NCBI GenBank assembly: GCA_036274645.1
Contig: DASUFH010000401.1
Span: forward strand, 1-5,508
DNA: 5,508 bases
Origin: DASUFH01 sp036274645
GTDB taxonomy: Bacteria; Acidobacteriota; Terriglobia; 20CM-2-55-15
Reading direction: 5' to 3'
Under the pieces are notes generated by a model that saw only the letters and a program-made list of their open reading frames with translations, was not told where the DNA came from and made no database searches. Of the stretch, positions 1 to 5,261 are shown piece after piece. Each line of letters begins with the position of its first letter. Positions within the stretch are counted from its first letter, which is position 1. Made by a program: the position numbers and the translations under genes.

Positions 1-233
1 AGCGTCTGACTGAGGAGTGGGTCGGGATAAAGAGCGATGGGAGCAACGAGCGAGTCCATCTGGTCGGGCGGAATGGCCGCGTTGCGTTCGGTCGTCTGTT
101 GAGTTGGTTGTTGAGCGGTCAGGAAAATCGCATTACCCGGCATCAGCAGCAGCGCGCACGCGATCGATATCCATTGGCGCGCCAGCCGGCCCAGTCGACC
201 AGGGCCGCATGGTTGCGCAGAATAGTCTTTCAT
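1..233 (-). CDS. DUF3300 family exported protein (5' part, runs off left edge)
   Basis: Only the first 77 codons are in the window and the frame is still open at base 1. The start is the ATG read from 233 to 231, and a Shine-Dalgarno GGGAGG (complement of 240-245) lies 6 nt before it. Residues 1-20 are basic and polar. Residues 21-40 form a hydrophobic stretch (WISIACALLLMPGNAIFLTA) that looks like a Sec signal or membrane anchor. A Gln/Thr-rich linker follows. Residues 57-77 read DQMDSLVAPIALYPDPLLSQ plus T, matching the conserved opening of the DUF3300 domain, whose hallmark is D-x-L-V-A-P-I-A-L-Y-P-D-P-L-L. The family is envelope-associated and its biochemical function is not known to me. 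The gene is divergent from the aspA operon, so it may share the intergenic control region, but nothing shows a functional link. The family call is strong; the function is unknown. Confidence 0.88.
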   Translation of the reverse strand, partial: MKDYSAQPCGPGRLGRLARQWISIACALLLMPGNAIFLTAQQPTQQTTERNAAIPPDQMDSLVAPIALYPDPLLSQT

Positions 234-310
234 ATTGAGCCTCCCTTGGGGGACTGCCCTCCTCCGTCAATCGAGGAAAGCCGGCTCTGAGCGATTCTGT
301 TCAGAAACGG

Positions 311-486
311 AGATCGTGTCCGGAGGATTCCTGCGCCCGCCGAAATAGGTTGGTATTCGCTCCGTGCGCCGTCGCTGGCACTGTCGAGTGAGGCCTCCCA
401 GGAGGTATGGCCCCTCAACGTATCCGGCGAGCTTCGATCAACTCAGCGCCCTATGAATGTTTCGACGGCAGCCGGAAGATCGTGTC
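311..486 (+). repeat. 10-bp direct repeat pair, AGATCGTGTC
   Basis: Identical copies lie at 311-320 and 477-486 with the same orientation, 166 bp apart start to start. CGG precedes both: directly in the first copy, and with one extra A in the second. In a region of about 540 bp an exact 10-mer repeat is mildly unlikely by chance, so it could be a paired regulator site, but coincidence remains quite possible. Confidence 0.35.
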
Positions 487-490
487 ATCG

Positions 491-515
491 TCAGGGCGGG
501 AAAAGCCCCGCCTGA
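491..515. repeat. GC-rich hairpin in the divergent intergenic region
   Basis: The left arm TCAGGGCGGG (491-500) pairs with CCCGCCTGA (507-515) over nine base pairs with one bulged G (496), around a 6-nt loop AAAAGC (501-506). Most of the pairs are G-C, so this is the most stable fold noticed in the non-coding part of the window. There is no T tract after it on either strand, which argues against a simple intrinsic terminator. It lies 260 bp before aspA and 258 bp before the DUF3300 start. Possible roles are a structured leader element, an operator or a small-RNA fold. Confidence 0.5.
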
Positions 516-649
516 GCGGCGCCGAAGTGTCGCCCGGCGCCTGTCCATTCCGTTGACACCCAAGACAGGCTGAACGGACTCCTCCATCAACCGTGCAAAT
601 CCGCGGCGTCCTTGGCCGCATGTCCCATCCTGTTGAGGAGGCGCGCGCG

Positions 650-667
650 TCCCGGAATCCACCGGGA
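650..667. repeat. 6-bp perfect dyad TCCCGG-N6-CCGGGA
   Basis: TCCCGG (650-655) and CCGGGA (662-667) are perfect inverted copies around AATCCA. The dyad lies about 108 bp before the aspA start. The size and symmetry would suit a dimeric regulator or a small RNA hairpin. Six-base-pair dyads arise by chance in GC-rich DNA, so confidence is low. Confidence 0.3.
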
Positions 668-774
668 GTGATCGGCCGTGGCCCGTCGATTGCCCACAAG
701 GCCGCAGCATGTCTCTCAGCGATTCGAGCGCCTGACCGGATCTGGCACACACGCTTATCGACAAGGAGCCGTAT

Positions 775-2355
775 ATGACGAGCCATACAGGCGCGCGCGT
801 TCCGCGCCCGCGCCAGGGACGAAAAGCTGTTCGTTTGCTCCTGGTTGTTCTTCTGATGAGCGGGGTCCCACAGGCTGCGCCGCAGTCGCAGGAACTGCAG
901 GCGCCTGGAGAGCCGCGTCAGAAGGCCGCGACGACGATCGGGCCGACGCGTATAGAGAAGGACCTGCTGGGCGAGAAAGAGATTCCGGCGGACGCCTATT
1001 ATGGAGTCCAGACGGCCCGGGCTCTGGAGAACTTCCAGATTTCGGGAATCCCGATCAACCACTATCCCGGATTCGTCGAAGCGTGGGCCATCGTCAAACT
1101 GGCTGCAGCGCGGGCCAACGCGGACGTTGGCGCGATGAACAAGGACACGCTGGCGGCCATTGAAAAGGCGGCTCAGGCGCTGCTGAAAGGACAGCACCGC
1201 GACCAGTTCCTTGTCGACTGGTATCAGGGTGGCGCCGGCACGTCGACAAACATGAACGCGAATGAGGTCATGGCGAATATCGCTCTCGAAATGACGGGCC
1301 ACCAGAAGGGCGAATACAACATCATCGACCCGCACGACGACCTGAACATGTCGCAATCCACCAACGACTCTTATCCAACCGCGCTCAAAGTGGCCTTCCT
1401 CCTGCGGAACGATAAGCTGATTGCGGAACTGGAGAAGCTGGCGGCTTCCTTCCGGGCCAAAGGCGACGCGTTCAACGAGATTTTGAAAATGGGACGCACG
1501 GAAATGCAGGACGCGGTTCCCATGACGGTCGGACAGGAATTTCACGCGTTTGCCAACTCCGTGGAAACGGAGATTCGCGTGTTGCGTGAAGCCGAACGGC
1601 ATCTCTACGCCGTGAACATGGGCGGCACGGCGATTGGGACCGGACTTAATGCGCCGCAGGGCTACGCGGAAAAGTCCGCGATGCATCTTGCGAACCTGAC
1701 CGGAAAACCCATCGTGCCGGCTGCCGATCTGATTGCCGCCACATGGGACCAGGAGGGATTTATCGTGTATTCCTCGGCGCTGAAGAGCGTCGCGGTGAAG
1801 CTGTCGAAGATCGCCGGCGACCTGATTCTGCTGACATCGGGACCACGGGCCGGCCTTCAGGAGATCAATCTTCCCGCTTTACAGCCGGGCTCGTCGATCA
1901 TGCCGGGCAAGGTGAACCCCGTCATACCCGAACTGGTCAATATCGTCGCGTTCCGCGTGATCGGGAACGACACCAGCGTCGTGCTGGCCGCTCATGCCGG
2001 CCAGCTTCAACTGAACGCCTACGAACCGCTGGAAGGACTCGCGATCATGGAGTCGCAGCACCTTTTGTACAGGGCCGCCACAGCCCTCCGTTCGCTTTGC
2101 GTGGACGGGATCACCGTCAACGAGAAGACACTCGAGCGCTACATGGAAACGACCGTGGGGATCGTGACGGCGCTGAATCCGATTATCGGATACGACGAGG
2201 CGACCGAACTGGCGAATGAAGCCTACAAGAGCGGAAAGGGCATCCTCGAGATCATCCGCGAGCGCAAGATTCTGACGGAAGCGCAGATCGCCGACCTGCT
2301 CGACCCTGTCAAGCTGGCCAATCTGCGCCGGGCTGGCGTGCCAGGGAAGAAATAG
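775..2355 (+). CDS. aspA: Aspartate ammonia-lyase with N-terminal signal sequence (exported aspartase)
   Basis: This is predicted to convert L-aspartate reversibly to fumarate and ammonia as a homotetramer of the fumarase/aspartase superfamily. The start ATG has AAGGAG at 763-768, 6 nt upstream. Residues 1-20 are basic, residues 21-31 are hydrophobic (LLLVVLLMSGV), and the possible cleavage region near 34-38 is proline-containing and unclear; no twin-arginine motif is present. The enzyme begins near residue 58 (RIEKDLLG) and matches E. coli AspA throughout with an offset of about 55. Visible motifs are GTSTNMN (155-161), SQSTND (193-198), GRTEMQDAVPM (240-250) and the signature GSSIMPGKVNP (372-382). 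S373 corresponds to the catalytic Ser318 and K379 to Lys324. The DAVPM and QSTND motifs and the close AspA match favour aspartase over fumarase. At 526 aa it is about 48 longer than E. coli AspA (478). E243 replaces Gln (E. coli) or His (AspB-type). The gene leads the operon with ansB 56 bp downstream. Identity is strong; export is inferred. Confidence 0.95.
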   Translation: MTSHTGARVPRPRQGRKAVRLLLVVLLMSGVPQAAPQSQELQAPGEPRQKAATTIGPTRIEKDLLGEKEIPADAYYGVQTARALENFQISGIPINHYPGFVEAWAIVKLAAARANADVGAMNKDTLAAIEKAAQALLKGQHRDQFLVDWYQGGAGTSTNMNANEVMANIALEMTGHQKGEYNIIDPHDDLNMSQSTNDSYPTALKVAFLLRNDKLIAELEKLAASFRAKGDAFNEILKMGRTEMQDAVPMTVGQEFHAFANSVETEIRVLREAERHLYAVNMGGTAIGTGLNAPQGYAEKSAMHLANLTGKPIVPAADLIAATWDQEGFIVYSSALKSVAVKLSKIAGDLILLTSGPRAGLQEINLPALQPGSSIMPGKVNPVIPELVNIVAFRVIGNDTSVVLAAHAGQLQLNAYEPLEGLAIMESQHLLYRAATALRSLCVDGITVNEKTLERYMETTVGIVTALNPIIGYDEATELANEAYKSGKGILEIIRERKILTEAQIADLLDPVKLANLRRAGVPGKK

Positions 2356-2398
2356 GCGCCCGCCGCCTGAGCTGAAAACGTGAAGGCATGGTTTTCAG
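2354..2398 (+). repeat. Two tandem hairpins in the aspA-ansB gap
   Basis: The first fold pairs AGGCG (2354-2358) with CGCCT (2364-2368) around a 5-nt loop and begins within the aspA stop codon. The second pairs CTGAAAAC (2372-2379) perfectly with GTTTTCAG (2391-2398) around an 11-nt loop. The ansB Shine-Dalgarno starts only 3 nt after the second stem. Neither stem has a T tract, so neither is a canonical terminator. An intercistronic processing, stability or translation-control element is the likely explanation, by inference. Confidence 0.5.
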
Positions 2399-2400
2399 AA

Positions 2401-2407
2401 AGGGGAG
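2401..2407 (+). promoter_or_regulatory. Ribosome binding site that decides the ansB start
   Basis: AGGGGAG lies 4 nt before the ATG at 2412. An in-frame ATG at 2388 has GAAGG only 1 nt before it and sits in the loop of the 2372-2398 hairpin, so it is a poor start. The ATG at 2424 would be too far from this site. This places the ansB start at 2412. Confidence 0.7.
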
Positions 2408-2411
2408 ACCG

Positions 2412-3512
2412 ATGATCAGAGAAATGACCAGAAGGGTGAACAGAAAGTCGTTTCATAAGGTGTGGCTCGCCATGGCAGCCGCCATAGCGCTGGCGCAGGC
2501 GCCGGCTGCCCCCGCGCAAACGAAGAAACCCAACGTCGTCATCCTGGCGACCGGGGGCACGATCGCCGGCGCCGCGGCAACCGGCACGCAGGCGGGCTAC
2601 ACGTCGGGCGCGGTGACGATCGACGCCATGATTGCCGCTGTTCCCGGCATCCGGGATCTCGCGAACATCAAAGGCGAGCAGATATCGAACGTCGGATCAC
2701 AGGACATGAGCTTCGACATCCTGCTGAAGCTCGCCAAGCGCATCAACGAGCTGGCGCCGTCGCCGGACGTGGACGGATTCGTGATCACCCACGGCACCGA
2801 TACGATGGAAGAATCCGCCTTCTTCCTCAACCTGACCGTGAAGACCGATAAGCCGGTGGTGATGGTGGGCTCCATGCGCCCATCGACCGCCGTCAGCGCG
2901 GACGGCCCGCTGAATCTCTACAACGCCGTGGGTGTCGCCGTCGACCCGAACGCCCGGGACCGTGGCGTGCTCGTCGTCATGAACGACTGGATTCATGGCG
3001 CGCACTCGTTGACCAAGACCAGCACCACTGCCGTCCAGACGTTCATGTCTCCGCTCCGGGGCCTGGTTGGCGTGGCCAGTTACGGGAAGAACGACTTCTT
3101 CTCCAAGCCGGAATGGAAACACACCACGCAGGCGGAATTCGATATCAGCAACGTCACCGCGATGCCGCGCGTGGACATCATCTTCGCCTCAATGGATATG
3201 TCGCCCGACCTGATCGACTGCGCGGTGACGAGCGGCGCCCGGGGCATCGTGATCGCCGGGGTCGGAAACGGAAACATGAACAAGGCGTCTCTGCACGCCG
3301 CGTCCGGCGCGGTCCGAAAGGGCGTCGTGGTGGTGCGCAGCTCGCGTGTGGCGACGGGGAACGTGGGGCGGGATGTGGAAATCAGCGACGACAAGTTCGG
3401 CTTCATCGCCTCGGATGAGTTGAATCCGCAAAAGGCGCGGATTCTCCTGTCACTGGCCCTGGTCGGCAAGCACACGCCCGAACAGATCCAGAAGATGTTC
3501 TACACCTACTGA
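2412..3512 (+). CDS. ansB: Periplasmic type II L-asparaginase
   Basis: This is predicted to hydrolyse L-asparagine to L-aspartate and ammonia in the periplasm as a homotetramer. With the start at 2412 (chosen by its ribosome binding site; 2388 would add 8 residues) it has 366 residues. Residues 1-17 are basic, residues 18-30 are hydrophobic, and APA-Q at 33-36 is a good signal-peptidase site. The mature part aligns with E. coli AnsB without large gaps. The first catalytic motif TGGTIAG is at 47-53 with nucleophile T50 (AnsB Thr12), and Y63 matches Tyr25. GSQD at 95-98 supplies S96 (Ser58). HGTDT at 127-131 supplies T129 and D130 (Thr89, Asp90), and K202 matches Lys162, so every active-site residue is present. 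VVRSSR and LNPQKAR near the C-terminus are also typical. Some family members also use glutamine, and specificity cannot be settled here. The product aspartate is the substrate of the upstream gene product, and the porin gene follows after 10 bp. Confidence 0.96.
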   Translation: MIREMTRRVNRKSFHKVWLAMAAAIALAQAPAAPAQTKKPNVVILATGGTIAGAAATGTQAGYTSGAVTIDAMIAAVPGIRDLANIKGEQISNVGSQDMSFDILLKLAKRINELAPSPDVDGFVITHGTDTMEESAFFLNLTVKTDKPVVMVGSMRPSTAVSADGPLNLYNAVGVAVDPNARDRGVLVVMNDWIHGAHSLTKTSTTAVQTFMSPLRGLVGVASYGKNDFFSKPEWKHTTQAEFDISNVTAMPRVDIIFASMDMSPDLIDCAVTSGARGIVIAGVGNGNMNKASLHAASGAVRKGVVVVRSSRVATGNVGRDVEISDDKFGFIASDELNPQKARILLSLALVGKHTPEQIQKMFYTY

Positions 3513-3522
3513 GAGCGCATCG

Positions 3523-5112
3523 ATGAGGGCCGGAACGGCAGCGCTGGCGTTTGCAACTGCGCTCACGCTCTTCGGGGCGCCGGCCCCTGCGTCGGCCCAG
3601 CAGCCGCCGCCGAATAGCGGTCCCGCGGCTCCGGCGGCCGGCCCTCCGTCGGTGTCTCAAAGCCCGCCGCCCGCAACTCCGTCGGCCGGGGGCTTCGTGA
3701 ACCAGCTCGCCGCCGGCGACGAGCCTCTGACTTCGCACGCCCAGCAACCGCCGCCTGACGGCGCTCCGCCGCCGGCGGCGCAACAACCGGCCCAACCTGC
3801 GCGACCCGCGCCACTTGATAACACCCTCAATGCCGGGGATGACCAAGTCCCGGAGCCGGCCTCGCCCGCCGCCCCGGCGCAGGGGCAGGCGCCAGCGGCG
3901 GGCGCTACGCCCAACAGTGAGATTGAGGCGGCCCTTGGAGCCGAGGACGGGCCGTTTGCCCCGAAAGACCAGAAGCTGATGCATTGGAGCGACTACGGCG
4001 GCAAGAATTTCACCTTCCATTTCGGATACAACGTCATGTACGACGTCGTCCGGTTCAAGCAGGACCCTGCCAGCGTCGCCCAGTGGGGCGTTCTGAACGA
4101 TACGCAACCCGCTACGAAATGGCGCGACATCCGGCTGCTCGCCTCCGGAACGTTTCCCAAGTCCAAGCGCCTCATCGAATGGAAGGCCGGGTACATGCGC
4201 GACGTCGCCAACGATACCTGGCTATGGCGGGAGACCGGCATCGTCGTCGCGGTCCCCGAAATCTGGGGGTGGCTCTTCATTGGCCGCACGAAGCTCGGCG
4301 TTTCCATGATCAAGCAGATGTCCGGGGCCTCGATCATGGGCCTGGAGCGCGCCGAGATCGAGGACATGACCATCCCGATCCAGAACGACGGCATCCGATG
4401 GATGGGATACCTCCCGAAGCAGCGCCTCGTCTGGAACCTCGGATATTTCAACGAGACGCTTTTACACAAGCCGCTCTATCCGTTCATGGACCAGCAATAC
4501 GCGGCGCGCGTGATCTGGTTGCCGCTTCTTTCCCCAACGGACGGCAAGGTCCTCCATCTCGCCGCGAATTTCAAGTACGGCAATCCGAAAAACGGTCAGA
4601 CGCAGCTCAAGGCTAGACCAGAAGCGATCACGGCCCCCTATTTCCTCGACACCGGGGTCTTCCCCGCGGAGCACGAACAGTTGATCGGGCCCGAGGTGTG
4701 GTACCGAGACAACTCGTTGCTGTTCGGAGGCGCGTATTACTTCGTGAGGACCGAAGCCTCCCAGGGAAATCATCAGTTCCAGGGCGGCGACATCTGGGCA
4801 TCGTGGCTCATGACCGGCGAGGTTCGCACGTACCAAACCCGCGGCGGAGTGTTCGGCTTCGTCTATCCGAAATCGTCGTTATTCAAAGGCGGGACGGGCG
4901 CCTTCGAGGCGACCATCCACGCCACCTACACGAACGCCAACAGCGGGCCCCTCCAGGGCGGCAGGTTCTGGCGGGTGACGCCGACGCTCGCCTGGTATCC
5001 CTCTTACGAGTTCCGGTTCACACTCGGATACGGCTACGGCGTGCTGGACCGTTTCGGCATAAGCGGCGGCAGGACACAATTCTTCCAGGCGCGAATCCAG
5101 TTCATGCTCTGA
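3523..5112 (+). CDS. OprP/OprO-like outer-membrane porin with proline-rich N-terminal extension
   Basis: This is predicted to be an outer-membrane beta-barrel channel. Start evidence: GAGAG at 3511-3515 overlaps the ansB stop codon and lies 7 nt before the ATG, which suggests translational coupling. Residues 1-25 are a clear signal peptide ending ASA before QQ. Residues 26-148 are rich in Pro, Ala and Gln and look unstructured. They contain three degenerate acidic motifs at 58-69, 98-109 and 134-145. From about residue 152 the protein has alternating aromatic and polar residues and many Trp, Tyr and Gly, as expected of barrel strands. The segment at about 195-300, including WRDIRLL, the FIGRTKLGVS stretch and MGLERAE, resembles the Porin_O_P family, where a strand carrying K-x-P/L-G is followed by S...M-x-R. 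The C-terminal strand ends QARIQFML, with Leu rather than the usual terminal Phe. Total length is 529 aa, longer than OprP mainly because of the extension. Family phosphate or pyrophosphate selectivity should not be assumed; the context suggests amino-acid or dicarboxylate passage. Confidence 0.85.
   Translation: MRAGTAALAFATALTLFGAPAPASAQQPPPNSGPAAPAAGPPSVSQSPPPATPSAGGFVNQLAAGDEPLTSHAQQPPPDGAPPPAAQQPAQPARPAPLDNTLNAGDDQVPEPASPAAPAQGQAPAAGATPNSEIEAALGAEDGPFAPKDQKLMHWSDYGGKNFTFHFGYNVMYDVVRFKQDPASVAQWGVLNDTQPATKWRDIRLLASGTFPKSKRLIEWKAGYMRDVANDTWLWRETGIVVAVPEIWGWLFIGRTKLGVSMIKQMSGASIMGLERAEIEDMTIPIQNDGIRWMGYLPKQRLVWNLGYFNETLLHKPLYPFMDQQYAARVIWLPLLSPTDGKVLHLAANFKYGNPKNGQTQLKARPEAITAPYFLDTGVFPAEHEQLIGPEVWYRDNSLLFGGAYYFVRTEASQGNHQFQGGDIWASWLMTGEVRTYQTRGGVFGFVYPKSSLFKGGTGAFEATIHATYTNANSGPLQGGRFWRVTPTLAWYPSYEFRFTLGYGYGVLDRFGISGGRTQFFQARIQFML
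3694..3957 (+). repeat. Three degenerate acidic protein motifs in the porin N-terminal extension
   Basis: The encoded copies are FVNQLAAGDEPL (3694-3729), LDNTLNAGDDQV (3814-3849) and IEAALGAEDGPF (3922-3957). They share the pattern hydrophobic-x-x-x-L-x-A-G/E-D and are spaced 40 and 36 residues apart by Pro/Ala/Gln-rich linkers. The DNA copies are diverged, so this is protein-level similarity. Each could form a short amphipathic helix serving as a docking site. That role is inference. Confidence 0.5.
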
Positions 5113-5127
5113 CTGGATCAAACGAAG

Positions 5128-5160
5128 TGGCTGGCCTGAAAGCCCTTCCACCTTTGTCTT
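5128..5160 (+). terminator. Weak terminator-like fold after the porin gene
   Basis: An imperfect stem pairs 5128-5135 with 5142-5150: two blocks of three base pairs separated by an internal loop, with a 6-nt hairpin loop. It is followed by a T-rich stretch at 5151-5160. The position, 15 bp past the porin stop, is right for ending the operon. The stem is poor, so this is only a candidate. Confidence 0.22.
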
Positions 5161-5187
5161 GAAATGCCACCGGGAACCCAATATGGT
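5159..5187 (+). promoter_or_regulatory. Sigma-70-type promoter for the response-regulator gene
   Basis: TTGAAA (5159-5164) matches the -35 consensus at five of six bases. TATGGT (5182-5187) matches the -10 at four of six, with the ideal 17-bp spacing. It lies after the porin stop and would give a leader of about 65-70 nt before the ATG at 5262. It is the best promoter seen in the window and implies that the downstream gene has its own transcription start. Confidence 0.55.
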
Positions 5188-5261
5188 ATCGTCAAGTCAA
5201 AGCGTTAAGAAAGTAGCCTTTGGCCCCGTAGCTGGAAAAAGAAATTTGGGATTTTGCCAGC

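Larger units (their letters stand above)
234..774. other. 541-bp divergent intergenic region with no convincing gene
   Basis: This region separates the start codons of the DUF3300 gene (leftward) and aspA (rightward), so it must hold control elements for at least one of them. I found no reading frame with recognisable protein character; the open frames here are short or arginine-rich shadows. What can be seen is a strong GC hairpin at 491-515, a 6-bp dyad at 650-667, a weak 12-bp dyad TTCTGTTCAGAA at 295-306, and direct repeats of AGATCGTGTC at 311-320 and 477-486. The aspA Shine-Dalgarno AAGGAG is at 763-768. A perfect TTGACA at 553-558 has no acceptable -10 partner. I could not place a promoter with confidence for either gene. 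Confidence 0.75.

Noticed and set aside
295..306. TTCTGTTCAGAA dyad, faintly like a LexA-type or other operator
   Set aside because: Five-base-pair arms are expected by chance in a region of this size, and it does not match the E. coli SOS box spacing.
407..556. Small 49-codon plus-strand frame preceded by GGAGG
   Set aside because: The GGAGG is only 1 nt from the ATG, too close to work well. The peptide shows no features, and the frame runs through the GC hairpin. A leader peptide cannot be excluded but is not supported.
553..558. Perfect TTGACA -35 hexamer upstream of aspA
   Set aside because: No hexamer resembling TATAAT lies 16-18 bp downstream, so it is not called as a promoter.
234..774. 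Searched for FNR (TTGAT-N4-ATCAA) and CRP (TGTGA-N6-TCACA) boxes, which control aspA and ansB in enterics
   Set aside because: No acceptable match was seen by eye.
451..1686. Open frame of 411 codons on the minus strand, antisense to aspA
   Set aside because: It overlaps the strongly supported aspA gene, is rich in Arg and His, shows no domain pattern I recognise and has no good ribosome binding site seen. It is a GC-rich shadow frame.
775..2355. Alternative reading of this gene as class II fumarase
   Set aside because: The QSTND, DAVPM and RAGLQEINLP segments and the residue-by-residue agreement with AspA favour aspartase. Fumarases typically carry a His in the GRT-H loop and an ATP motif.
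3403..4107. Open frame of 234 codons on the minus strand, across ansB and the porin start
   Set aside because: Its highly arginine-rich composition is what results from reading the Pro/Ala-rich porin segment in reverse. It overlaps two real genes.
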